Below are positions 1 to 7,962 of a stretch of 64,000 nucleotides of DNA, one piece after another. Every line of letters starts with the position of its first letter. Within the stretch, counting starts at the first letter, position 1. This DNA comes from Streptomyces harbinensis (lineage in GTDB: Bacteria; Actinomycetota; Actinomycetes; Streptomycetales; Streptomycetaceae), in NCBI RefSeq assembly GCF_900116145.1, contig NZ_FPAB01000007.1, positions 219,316-283,315 of the forward strand. Direction: 5' to 3'. Below the pieces are notes generated by a model that searched no databases, was not told where the DNA came from, and saw only the letters and a list, made by a program, of their open reading frames with translations. Position numbers and translations under genes: made by a program.

Positions 1-517
1 CACCGAACTGCCGGGCCCCGCCCCGACCGCGCTGGTCGCCAACCTGCCCTACAACGTGGCCGTCCCCGTGCTGCTGCACATGCTGGCGCTCTTCCCCGGC
101 ATCCGGCGCGGCCTGGTGATGGTGCAGTCCGAGGTCGCCGACCGGCTCGCCGCGCCGCCCGGCTCCAAGGTGTACGGGGTGCCCTCGGTCAAGGCCGCCT
201 GGTACGCGGACGTCCGCCGGGCCGGGGCGATCGGCCGCACCGTCTTCTGGCCGGCGCCCAACGTCGACTCGGGCCTGGTGGCCCTCACCCGCCGCGAACC
301 GCCGCCCACGACCGCCTCCAGGGCCGAGGTGTTCGCGGTGGTGGACGCGGCGTTCGCCCAACGCCGCAAGACGCTGCGCTCGGCGCTGGCCGGCTGGGCC
401 GGCTCCCCGGCGGCGGCCGAGGCGGCGTGCACGGCGGCCGGCGTGAGCCCCGGCGCACGGGGCGAGGCGCTGTCCGTCGAGGACTTCGCGCGCATCGCCG
501 AGCACCGGCCCGCCTGA
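1..517 (+). CDS. rsmA: 16S rRNA adenine dimethyltransferase RsmA (KsgA), C-terminal part
   Basis: The gene enters from the left edge in the frame starting at base 2, and about 171 codons are visible. RsmA uses S-adenosylmethionine to dimethylate two adjacent adenines near the 3' end of 16S rRNA during 30S maturation. The motif NLPYNVA (bases 41-61) is the family's catalytic motif IV. The C-terminal helix region holds FAQRRKTLRSALAG, which is typical of the family. The SAM-binding motif I lies outside the window. A strong hairpin follows 27 bp after the stop codon, and ispE follows in the same direction. That neighbourhood is usual for actinobacteria. Identification is secure; only the N-terminus is missing. 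Confidence 0.96.
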   Translation, partial: TELPGPAPTALVANLPYNVAVPVLLHMLALFPGIRRGLVMVQSEVADRLAAPPGSKVYGVPSVKAAWYADVRRAGAIGRTVFWPAPNVDSGLVALTRREPPPTTASRAEVFAVVDAAFAQRRKTLRSALAGWAGSPAAAEAACTAAGVSPGARGEALSVEDFARIAEHRPA

Positions 518-543
518 CGGCGCGGGAGCCGCCGCGGCGGCGG

Positions 544-571
544 ACCGGGCGGGCCGTCCCGCCCGCCCGGT
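544..571 (+). terminator. GC-rich hairpin after rsmA
   Basis: Perfect 11-bp arms (544-554 and 561-571) flank a 6-nt loop 27 bp after the rsmA stop codon. No T-run follows, which is common for streptomycete terminators. The ispE -10 element lies downstream, so the hairpin probably separates the two transcripts. Confidence 0.6.
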
Positions 572-617
572 GGTGCCGGGTCCCGGAGGACGTGGCCGGC
601 CCGTCGCTGACACGGCC

Positions 618-631
618 TAGGCTGTGGGTCA
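618..631 (+). promoter_or_regulatory. Leaderless promoter of ispE (-10 TAGGCT)
   Basis: TAGGCT (618-623) is followed by exactly 7 nt and then the ispE ATG at 631. No Shine-Dalgarno sequence precedes the start. A transcript would begin at or next to the A of the ATG. I see no convincing -35. Confidence 0.5.
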
Positions 632-1566
632 TGTCCCATCCCGCTGCCTCCGTGCCGGCCGTCACCATCCGCGTTCCCGCGAAGGTCAATGTGCAGCTGG
701 CCGTCGGCCCGCCGCGTGCGGACGGCTACCACGACCTCGCCAACGTCTTCCTCGCCGTCGGCCTCCAGGACCGGGTCACCGCCCGCCCGGCCGACCGGCT
801 CTCCATCACCTGCGCCGGCCCCGGCAGTTCCCTGGTCCCGCTGGACGGCTCCAACCTCGCCGCCCGCGCCGCCGAACTGCTCGCCGCGCACACCGGCCGC
901 GGCAGCGCCGACGTGCACCTGCACATCGACAAGGACATCCCGGTGGCCGGCGGCATGGCCGGCGGCAGCGCGGACGCCGCCGCCGCCCTGCTCGCCTGCG
1001 ACGAACTGTGGGGCACCCGCACCCCCCGCGAGGAACTGCTGGAGCTGGCCGGCCGGCTCGGCTCGGACGTGCCGTTCGCCCTGGTCGGCGGCGCCGCCCT
1101 GGGCCGCGGCCGGGGCGAACTGCTCACCCCGCTGCCGGTCGGCGGCACCTTCCACTGGGTGTTCGCGCTCGCCGACGGCGGTCTGTCCACCCCCGAGGTG
1201 TACCGCGAATGCGACCGGCTGCGCGGCGACGCCCCGGTGCCCGCCCCGGAGCCGGCCCCCGCGCTGCTGGCCGCCCTGCGCGACGGGGACGCCTACGCGC
1301 TCGCCGCCGCCCTCAGCAACGACCTCCAGCCCGCCGCCGTATCCCTGCGGCCCGCCCTGGAGGACGTCCTGGAGGCCGGCAACGCCGCGGGCGCCCTGGC
1401 AGGACTGGTCTCCGGGTCCGGACCCACCTGCGCCTTCCTCGCCCCCGACGCCCCGACGGCCGCCCGTATCGCCACCGTGCTGGAGGGCTCGGGCACCTGC
1501 CGCGCCGCCCGCGCCACCACCTCCCCGGCCCCCGGTGCCGGCGTTCTCACCATCTCAGGAGCCTGA
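631..1566 (+). CDS. ispE: 4-diphosphocytidyl-2-C-methyl-D-erythritol kinase IspE
   Basis: A 311-residue GHMP kinase of the MEP isoprenoid pathway. It phosphorylates CDP-methylerythritol at the 2-hydroxyl with ATP in the cytoplasm. The N-terminus shows the substrate motif KVNVQLAVGPPRADGYHDL. The ATP loop PVAGGMAGGSADAAAALL lies around residues 104-121, and the C-terminal GHMP motif is SGSGPTCAF. The ATG at 631 is chosen because it begins the family's N-terminus and sits 7 nt after a -10 hexamer. An upstream extension of the frame would run into rsmA. The ABC-F gene begins 2 nt after the stop codon, so the two are probably co-transcribed. Confidence 0.95.
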   Translation: MSHPAASVPAVTIRVPAKVNVQLAVGPPRADGYHDLANVFLAVGLQDRVTARPADRLSITCAGPGSSLVPLDGSNLAARAAELLAAHTGRGSADVHLHIDKDIPVAGGMAGGSADAAAALLACDELWGTRTPREELLELAGRLGSDVPFALVGGAALGRGRGELLTPLPVGGTFHWVFALADGGLSTPEVYRECDRLRGDAPVPAPEPAPALLAALRDGDAYALAAALSNDLQPAAVSLRPALEDVLEAGNAAGALAGLVSGSGPTCAFLAPDAPTAARIATVLEGSGTCRAARATTSPAPGAGVLTISGA

Positions 1567-1568
1567 CC

Positions 1569-3407
1569 TTGTCCACCCCCTCTTCCCGCAACCTCGCCAA
1601 CCTGGAATCCGTCAGCAAGGTGTACGGCACCCGTACGCTGCTGGACGGCATCTCCCTCGGCGTCGGCGAGGGCGACCGGATCGGCGTGGTGGGGCGCAAC
1701 GGCGACGGCAAGACCACCCTCATCCGGGTGCTCGCCAAGCAGGAGGAGCCGGACGCCGGGCGGGTCACCCACGTCGGCGGGCTGCGGCTCGGCCTGCTCA
1801 CCCAGCACGACTCGCTCGACCCGGCCGCCACCATCCGGCAGGAGGTCATCGGCGACCTGCCCGACCACGCCTGGGCCGGCGACGCCCGGGTCCGCGACAT
1901 CCTGACCGGCCTGTTCGGCGGACTCGACCTGCCCGGCTTCCCGCAGGGCCTGGAGACGGTCATCGGCCCGCTCTCCGGCGGCGAGCGGCGCCGGATCGCG
2001 CTCGCCAAGCTGCTGATCGCCGAGCAGGACCTGATCGTCCTGGACGAGCCCACCAACCACCTGGACGTGGAGGGCATCTCCTGGCTCGCCGGCCATCTGC
2101 GCGCCCGCCGCTCCGCGCTGGTCATCGTCACCCACGACCGCTGGTTCCTCGACCAGGTCTGCACCCGGATGTGGGACGTGCAGCGCGGTGCGGTGCACGC
2201 GTACGAAGGCGGGTACAGCGACTACGTGTTCGCGCGCGCCGAGCGCGAACGCATCGCCGCCACCGAGGAGACCAAGCGGCAGAACCTGATGCGCAAGGAG
2301 CTGGCCTGGCTGCGGCGCGGCGCCCCGGCCCGTACCAGCAAGCCCCGGTTCCGGATCGAGGCCGCCAACAACCTGATCGCCGACGTGCCGCCGCCGCGCG
2401 ACAGCGCCGAGCTGATGCGGTTCGCGAACGCCCGGCTGGGCCGTACCGTCTTCGATCTGGAGGACGTGACGGTCCGGGTCGGTGCGGACCGCGAACTGCT
2501 GCGGCATCTCACCTGGCAGCTCGGCCCCGGCGACCGGATCGGCCTGGTGGGTGTGAACGGCGCCGGCAAGACCTCGCTGCTGCGCGCGATGGCGGAGTCG
2601 GCCGCCGACCCGGACGGTGAGCGGGGCGGCTCGCCGCTGGTGACGGCCGGCCGGATCAAGGTCGGCAAGACGGTGCGGCTGGCGTATCTCTCCCAGGAGG
2701 TACGGGAGGTGGACCCGACATGGCGGGTGCTCCAGGCGGTGGAGTCGGTGCGGGCCCGCGTCGAGCTGGGCAAGGGGCGGGAGATGACGGCCTCCCAGCT
2801 GTGCGAGCGGTTCGGGTTCAGCAAGGAGCGGCAGTGGACGCCGGTCGGCGATCTGTCCGGCGGTGAGCGGCGCCGGCTCCAGATCCTGCGGCTGCTGATG
2901 GACGAGCCCAATGTGCTGTTCCTGGACGAGCCGACGAACGATCTGGACATCGAGACCCTGACCCAGCTGGAGGACCTGCTGGACGGCTGGCCGGGCTCGC
3001 TGGTGGTGATCAGCCACGACCGGTACTTCGTGGAGCGCACCACCGACCGGGTGTTCGCGCTGCTCGGGGACCGGACGCTGCGGATGCTGCCGCGCGGCAT
3101 CGACGAGTACCTGGAGCGGCGCGCGGCCGGCAAGCAGACGGCGCCGGCCGGCCAGGCGGCGGCCCCCGCCGCGGCGGCCGGCGCCCCGGCGCCCGCGCAG
3201 CTGTCCCGGGCCGCGCAGAAGGAGATCCAGAAGATCGAGCGGCAACTGGAGCGGCTGGAGGGCCAGGAGAGCGAGCTGCACAAGGAGATGGCCGAGCACG
3301 CCACCGACTTCGCGCGGGTCGCCGGTCTGGACGCGCAGCTGCGGGAGCTGGCGGCCCGCCGGGACGAACTGGAGACCCGCTGGCTGGAGCTGTCCGAGGG
3401 GAGCTGA
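1569..3407 (+). CDS. ABC-F family ATPase with two nucleotide-binding domains
   Basis: A 612-residue soluble protein with two ABC ATPase domains and no membrane segment, the ABC-F layout. These proteins act on ribosomes rather than as transporters. Domain 1 has Walker A GRNGDGKTT, signature LSGGERRR and Walker B LIVLDEPTNHLD. Domain 2 has GVNGAGKTS, LSGGERRR and VLFLDEPTNDLD. The linker between the domains is charged. An Ala/Pro-rich stretch leads to a C-terminal coiled coil (about residues 540-610), as in Uup-like members. The start is a TTG with AGGAG 8 nt upstream, just after the ispE stop codon. Its place next to ispE is conserved in Streptomyces, which favours a housekeeping translation role over drug resistance. 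The exact subfamily is unsettled. Confidence 0.9.
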   Translation: MSTPSSRNLANLESVSKVYGTRTLLDGISLGVGEGDRIGVVGRNGDGKTTLIRVLAKQEEPDAGRVTHVGGLRLGLLTQHDSLDPAATIRQEVIGDLPDHAWAGDARVRDILTGLFGGLDLPGFPQGLETVIGPLSGGERRRIALAKLLIAEQDLIVLDEPTNHLDVEGISWLAGHLRARRSALVIVTHDRWFLDQVCTRMWDVQRGAVHAYEGGYSDYVFARAERERIAATEETKRQNLMRKELAWLRRGAPARTSKPRFRIEAANNLIADVPPPRDSAELMRFANARLGRTVFDLEDVTVRVGADRELLRHLTWQLGPGDRIGLVGVNGAGKTSLLRAMAESAADPDGERGGSPLVTAGRIKVGKTVRLAYLSQEVREVDPTWRVLQAVESVRARVELGKGREMTASQLCERFGFSKERQWTPVGDLSGGERRRLQILRLLMDEPNVLFLDEPTNDLDIETLTQLEDLLDGWPGSLVVISHDRYFVERTTDRVFALLGDRTLRMLPRGIDEYLERRAAGKQTAPAGQAAAPAAAAGAPAPAQLSRAAQKEIQKIERQLERLEGQESELHKEMAEHATDFARVAGLDAQLRELAARRDELETRWLELSEGS

Positions 3408-3540
3408 GGGCGGCCGGTGGCCGGCGGGGCCGGGCCGTTGCGGCAGGGGCCGGAGCGGGGCCCGGAGCGGGGACTGGCGCCCCGGGGTGTCGGCGCGCGG
3501 TGGTACAAAGAACGGGCGTGCCGCCGCTCAGGGGGAGTAG

Positions 3541-5457
3541 ATGTCTCAGCCGCCACCCACACCGCCGCCTTCGCCGTACAGCCAGGGCGGGCAGCCCCCT
3601 GCCGGGCCGCCGGCGGACGGGTTCGGTCCGGCGACGCCGCCGCCGAGTGGCGGGTTCGGCCCCGCGACCCCGCCGCCGGCCGGGGGGTACGGCCCGCCGA
3701 CTCCGCCGCCCGCCCCGGACGGTGGGTACGGTCCGCCGACTCCGGCACCGGGCTCGGGGTACGGTCCGCCCGCGCCGAATCCGCCGCCCGCCCCGGACGG
3801 TGGGTACGGCCCGCCGACCCCGGCACCGGGCTCCGGTTACGGTCCGGCGACCCCGCCGCCGGGCGGCGGCTACGGCCCGCCGACGCCGCCCCCGTCCGGT
3901 CCCACCACCCCGGCCCCCGGCGGGGGATTCGGTCCGGCCACACCGCCACCCGCCGGGCCGCCGACGGGCGGGTTCGGCCCGCCGACCGCGTCCGGCGCGC
4001 AGCCGCCGCCCGGCACACCGTGGCCCGCCCCGTCCCCGTACAGCGGCCCCGCCGGCCCCGCCGCCGCGCCGCCCCCGCATCCCGTCATCGAGGTCAGGGA
4101 GGGCCGGCGGCCCGGCTGGCAGCTGGCGCTGATGGGGCTGGCCGGGGTGCTGGCGCTGGCGCTGATCGGCAGTGGGGCGGTGTGGCTGATCGCCGGCACC
4201 GGCGACGGCGGCCAGGACGCGGCGCCCGGCGGCCAGGACCCGCTGCCCACCGAGACCGTGGACGCCTCGCTCGCCTGGGACCAGCCGATACCCGACGTCA
4301 GCGACGGCATGATCGACGCACCCGGCACCTGGGTGTCCGGCGACCAGCTGGTGCGGCTGATGCCCGAGGGCCTGGTCGCCTACGACCTGGCGGACGGCAC
4401 CGAGCTGTGGACCGTTCCACTGGAGCACCACGCGGGCAACTGCCGGGCGTCGATCTCCGCCTCCCAGGACCGGGTGGCCGTCCTCCAGGGCATGGACTGC
4501 GAGTTCCTGACGGTGGTGGACATCGCGGTGGGCGAGGAACTGTTCACCATCCCGCACGAGGCCACGTCCGGGATCGCGCTCGGCAGCTGGGACTATCCGG
4601 CCATCGTCGGTGACATCGTGGCGATCGGCACCGCGAGCGGCGGCTCCGGCTACAGCATCACGGACGCCCAGAAGATATGGGAGCCGCGCAGCGACGACGA
4701 CTGCCGCGAGCGCGGCTACGCCAATGTGGACGAGACGCTGATCGCGCTGATGACGTGCGGCAACGTGCTGGAGTTCGACAGCGGCAGCATCCGCGCCACC
4801 GCGCCCTCCGGCGAGGACCTGTGGGAGTGGGAGTTCGGCGCCGAGCACGAGGGCGAGCCGTTCACGGTGGACTCCGTCATCTCGACCTCGCCGCTGGTCG
4901 TCCAGGCCCGGGTCGGCGCGATGACCGAGCAGCCGGTGACGCAGATCTGGGTGATCGACGACGCGTACGAGGAGATCGCGCACGTCGTGGACTTCGACCC
5001 GCAGCGCCAGCTGCGGCCCTGCACGACCAATGTGCTGGACCAGTGCCGGGGCGCGATGGTCTCGGACGGTTTCCTGTTCCTCGGCAGCACCCCGGAGGGC
5101 GAGGGCAACGCCGTGATCGCCTTCGACCTGAGCACCGGGACCGCACTGTACGACGTGGAGCCGATCGGCGGCGGCGATATCAAGCCGTTCGCGGTCGTGC
5201 ACGGTCAAGTGCTCGCGTATCAGCTGGCGGACTCGCAGACTGAGGGCATGGTGGTCGCCCTTGATCCCGAAACCGAGCAAGCCACACCGCTGATGACGCT
5301 CGACCGTGCGCAACGGGAGGCGGAACGGACGCTGATGAGCGATGTCATCGGCGACGACGTCGCGCTGCTGTGGCACAACGGCGCGTTCATCATGGTGAAC
5401 GAGAAGTATTACAGCCACGACGAGCCCGGCACTCCGGCCGTGCTGGTCTACCGATGA
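3541..5457 (+). CDS. Proline-rich, single-pass membrane protein with PQQ-like beta-propeller
   Basis: 638 residues. Residues 1 to about 185 are cytoplasmic low-complexity sequence built of imperfect units such as GGYGPPTPPP and GSGYGPPTPAPG. One membrane helix follows at about 193-216 (rich in Leu, Ala and Gly). The extracellular part looks like a quinoprotein/PQQ-type beta-propeller with repeats such as GLVAYDLADGTELWTVPL and AFDLSTGTALYDV. The catalytic dehydrogenase residues of true quinoproteins are not evident, so a binding or scaffold role is more likely. GGGGGAG precedes the ATG. The stop codon overlaps the start of the next gene (ATGA), so the two are translationally coupled. The ligand is unknown. 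Confidence 0.8.
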   Translation: MSQPPPTPPPSPYSQGGQPPAGPPADGFGPATPPPSGGFGPATPPPAGGYGPPTPPPAPDGGYGPPTPAPGSGYGPPAPNPPPAPDGGYGPPTPAPGSGYGPATPPPGGGYGPPTPPPSGPTTPAPGGGFGPATPPPAGPPTGGFGPPTASGAQPPPGTPWPAPSPYSGPAGPAAAPPPHPVIEVREGRRPGWQLALMGLAGVLALALIGSGAVWLIAGTGDGGQDAAPGGQDPLPTETVDASLAWDQPIPDVSDGMIDAPGTWVSGDQLVRLMPEGLVAYDLADGTELWTVPLEHHAGNCRASISASQDRVAVLQGMDCEFLTVVDIAVGEELFTIPHEATSGIALGSWDYPAIVGDIVAIGTASGGSGYSITDAQKIWEPRSDDDCRERGYANVDETLIALMTCGNVLEFDSGSIRATAPSGEDLWEWEFGAEHEGEPFTVDSVISTSPLVVQARVGAMTEQPVTQIWVIDDAYEEIAHVVDFDPQRQLRPCTTNVLDQCRGAMVSDGFLFLGSTPEGEGNAVIAFDLSTGTALYDVEPIGGGDIKPFAVVHGQVLAYQLADSQTEGMVVALDPETEQATPLMTLDRAQREAERTLMSDVIGDDVALLWHNGAFIMVNEKYYSHDEPGTPAVLVYR

Positions 5458-6146
5458 GCGTCCGGGTCGTGGTCGTCGACGACCGGCGGCTGGTGGCGGA
5501 GGCGCTGGCCTCGGCGCTGCGGGTGCGCGGACACCGGGTGCTGGGGGCGGGGGCGCCGGCCGGGCGGGCGGCGGATCTGGTGCTGGGGAAGCAGCCGGAG
5601 GTCTGTCTGCTGGGGTCGGCGGCGCCGGAGGCGCCAGGGGCGCTCGATCTGGTGCAGCGGCTGCGGCGCGAGGCGCCGCGGGTGGGGGTGCTCGTGCTGG
5701 GCCCGGTGCCCAGCCCGCGCGGTGTCGCGGTCGCCTTCGCGACCGGGGCGCGCGGGTATGTGCGGCACGACGAGCGCATCGAGGGGGTCGAACGCGCGAT
5801 GGCCAAGGTCCGCGCGGGCGAGTCGGCGGTCGCGCCCGGCCTGCTGCGGGAGGCGTTCACCGAACTGCTCAGCCCGAGCAGCGGTCCCGACGCGGAGGGC
5901 GCGCGGCTGGCGGCGCTGCTGACCGAGCGGGAGACCGATGTGCTGCTGCGGATCGTGGAGGGCGAGGACACCCGGCTGATCGCCGCGGGTCTCGGGGTGG
6001 CCCCGAGCACGGCGCGTACCCATGTCCAGCGCCTGCTGACCAAACTCGGCACGGCCTCCCGGCTGGAGGCGGCGGCGCTGGCGGTGCGCACCGGTCTGCT
6101 GAACCACCTGCCGAACCGGCCGGCACGGCAGGCCCCTCCGTCCTGA
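5454..6146 (+). CDS. LuxR/NarL-type regulator with degenerate receiver domain
   Basis: 230 residues. An N-terminal receiver-like domain (about 1-115) keeps the acidic pair (VVVVDD) but has glycine where the phospho-accepting aspartate should be (VCLLGSAAPEA). The conserved Thr/Ser and Lys positions are also replaced (VLVLGP, GYVRHD). The C-terminal helix-turn-helix is intact: LTERETDVLLRIVEG, then APSTARTHVQRLLTKLG. It probably acts without phosphorylation. The start overlaps the stop codon of the PQQ-propeller protein, so it may act with that protein's signal. No sensor kinase is adjacent. The nature of its targets is unknown. Confidence 0.85.
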   Translation: MSVRVVVVDDRRLVAEALASALRVRGHRVLGAGAPAGRAADLVLGKQPEVCLLGSAAPEAPGALDLVQRLRREAPRVGVLVLGPVPSPRGVAVAFATGARGYVRHDERIEGVERAMAKVRAGESAVAPGLLREAFTELLSPSSGPDAEGARLAALLTERETDVLLRIVEGEDTRLIAAGLGVAPSTARTHVQRLLTKLGTASRLEAAALAVRTGLLNHLPNRPARQAPPS

Positions 6147-6316
6147 GCCCAACGCCTGCCGGCACCCCGCAGAGCGGCGGACGGCCCCAGCCGGACGCGG
6201 CGCCTGCCGGCCCCCGCCCGGGCTCGGCCCCTGCCGGCCCTTGCCGACGCCCGCTGGGCGGCGAGCCGGTCCCGGCACGGGCAGGGCGGGAAGGCCGGAA
6301 GGGCCCCGACCTTCCC

Positions 6317-6386
6317 GCCCTGCCCCGCGCGCCCTGCCCCGCGCGCCCTGCCCCGCGCGCCCTGGCCCGCGCGCCCTGGCCCGCGC
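6317..6386. repeat. Five 14-bp tandem repeats (GCCCTGSCCCGCGC)
   Basis: Five head-to-tail copies start at 6317, 6331, 6345, 6359 and 6373. The first three read GCCCTGCCCCGCGC and the last two have one C-to-G change. A partial sixth copy follows. No coding role is visible. Confidence 0.9.
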
Positions 6387-6440
6387 GCCCTCTCCGCCTG
6401 CCCCGCGCGCCCTGCGCCGCCTTGCCCCGCTCCGCTCCGC

Positions 6441-6783
6441 CCGGCGCCACTCGGCCCGCGCTTACCCTCTTCTTCGCCCTTGCCCCGCGTCTCTGGCCCG
6501 CGGTACCGCGGGCCTGCGCCCGGCCCCTGGCCCGCGCACTGCGTCCTGGCACGCGAGCCCGGCCGCGCGCGTGCCACCCTGCCCGCCCCTGCGCCACCGC
6601 CCCGCTGCGCCCCGGCGCCACTCGGCCCGCGCTTACCCTCTTCTTCGCCCTTGCCCCGCGTCTCTGGCCCGCGGTACCGCGGCCCTGCGCCCGGCCCCTG
6701 GCCCGCGCCCTGCGCCCCTGGCACGCGAGCTCCGCCGCGCGCGTGCCACCCTGCCCGCCCCTGCGCCACCGCCCCGCCCGCGT
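6441..6783. repeat. 171-bp tandem duplication with an internal palindrome
   Basis: Bases 6441-6611 are repeated at 6612-6783 with few changes and one single-base insertion. Each copy contains a CGGTACCG-centred palindrome. In copy 1 it is a perfect 20-bp palindrome (6495-6514). In copy 2 only the inner 14 bp (6669-6682) remain perfect. The near-identity of the copies suggests a recent duplication. Confidence 0.85.
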
Positions 6784-6833
6784 CCCCGCCCGCGGCAGGC
6801 GCCCGCCCGCCCGGCGGTAAGCCGCCTACGCGG

Positions 6834-6866
6834 TTGACGCCCCCTGCAGGGGTATGCTTCATTATG
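6834..6866 (+). promoter_or_regulatory. Candidate gal operon promoter/operator region
   Basis: TTGACG (6834-6839) resembles a -35. TATGCT (6853-6858) and CATTAT (6860-6865) are possible -10 elements, although the spacings of 13 and 20 bp are not ideal. A perfect 12-bp palindrome CCCCTGCAGGGG (6841-6852) lies between them. A T-rich TGTTTGATTCTGTTGG follows. The local drop in GC and the palindrome suggest a regulated promoter, probably for galactose control by a DeoR-type or other repressor; which regulator is inference. Confidence 0.45.
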
Positions 6867-6906
6867 TTTGATTCTGTTGGAGTGGGTGCTGGCAAGTGAG
6901 GACGGC

Positions 6907-7962
6907 ATGAAGAGGACCACGGTCAAGCTGGCCGATGGGCGAGAGCTGATCTATTTCGACTCCCGCGAGGACGCCGACCGCACCGCACTCGACCGGAGGC
7001 CGCTGGAACTCGCCGCGCCCTCCTCCGAGATCCGTCGCGACCGGCTGCGCGGCGAGTACGTCGGCTACGCCGCGCACCGCCAGAGCCGCACGTACCACCC
7101 CCCGGCCGACCAGTGCCCGCTGTGCCCGTCGCGGGACGACCGGCTCAGCGAGATACCGGCCGCCGATTACGACGTCGTCGTCTTCGAGAACCGCTTCCCC
7201 TCCTTCTCCGGCGACCTCGGCCGCTGCGAGGTGGTCTGCTTCTCCTCGCGCCACGACGGTTCCTTCGCCGACCTCACCCCCGACCAGGCCGCGCTCGTCC
7301 TGCACGCCTGGACCGACCGCACCGCCGAGTTCGCCGAGAACCCCGCCGTCACCCAGATCTACGCCTTCGAGAACCGCGGCGCCGAGATCGGCGTCACCCT
7401 CGCCCACCCGCACGGCCAGATCTACGGCTACCCCTTCGTCACCCCGCACACCGAGCGCGCCCTGGCCGCCGTCGCCGAGCACAAGCGCGCCACCGGCGGC
7501 GGCAACCTCTACGACGACCTGCTCGCCGAGGAACGCGCCGACGGCTCCCGCGTCGTGCTGGCCACCGACCACTGGACGGCCTTCGTGCCGTACGCCGCCC
7601 GCTGGCCGTTCGAGGTGCACCTGTACCCCAACCGCCGCGTCCCCGACCTGCGGACCCTGGACGAGGCGGCCCGCGCCGAGTTCCCCGCCGTCTACCTCGA
7701 CCTGCTGCGCCGCTTCGACCGGGTCTTCGGCCCGGACATGCCCCCCACCCCGTACATCTCCGGCTGGCACCAGGCGCCCTTCCGCGGGATCGGCGACGAG
7801 GCACGCGCCGATTTCGCCCTGCACCTGGAGCTGTTCACCATCCGCCGGGGCCCGGACAAGCTCAAGTACCAGGCCGGATCCGAGTCCGGTATGAATGTGT
7901 TCGTCAGTGATTCCCTGCCGGAGGCCGCTGCCGCCCGGCTGCGAGAGGTGGCCACCGCATGA
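6907..7962 (+). CDS. galT: Galactose-1-phosphate uridylyltransferase GalT
   Basis: 351 residues, the usual length. It exchanges UMP between UDP-glucose and galactose 1-phosphate in the Leloir pathway. The active-site HPH motif is seen in GVTLAHPHGQIYGYPF, where the second histidine forms the uridylyl intermediate. The zinc-site motif CPLCP is at about residues 65-69. The ATG at 6907 has GTGAGGA about 7 nt upstream. A further in-frame start upstream is less likely. Its last four bases overlap galE (ATGA), so this is the first gene of a galTEK operon. Confidence 0.96.
   Translation: MKRTTVKLADGRELIYFDSREDADRTALDRRPLELAAPSSEIRRDRLRGEYVGYAAHRQSRTYHPPADQCPLCPSRDDRLSEIPAADYDVVVFENRFPSFSGDLGRCEVVCFSSRHDGSFADLTPDQAALVLHAWTDRTAEFAENPAVTQIYAFENRGAEIGVTLAHPHGQIYGYPFVTPHTERALAAVAEHKRATGGGNLYDDLLAEERADGSRVVLATDHWTAFVPYAARWPFEVHLYPNRRVPDLRTLDEAARAEFPAVYLDLLRRFDRVFGPDMPPTPYISGWHQAPFRGIGDEARADFALHLELFTIRRGPDKLKYQAGSESGMNVFVSDSLPEAAAARLREVATA

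Larger units (their letters stand above)
6147..6833. other. Repeat-rich non-coding spacer before galT
   Basis: About 690 bp with no supportable gene. Open frames here are compositional, owing to runs of Pro, Ala and Arg codons and almost no A or T. It holds five 14-bp tandem repeats and a 171-bp tandem duplication, each listed separately. The gal promoter region begins at its right end. Confidence 0.75.

Noticed and set aside
5390..6895. A 500-codon minus-strand frame across the pre-gal spacer
   Set aside because: Composed almost only of Gly, Ala, Arg and Pro codons, spanning tandem repeats and running antisense into a real regulator gene; explained by GC content.
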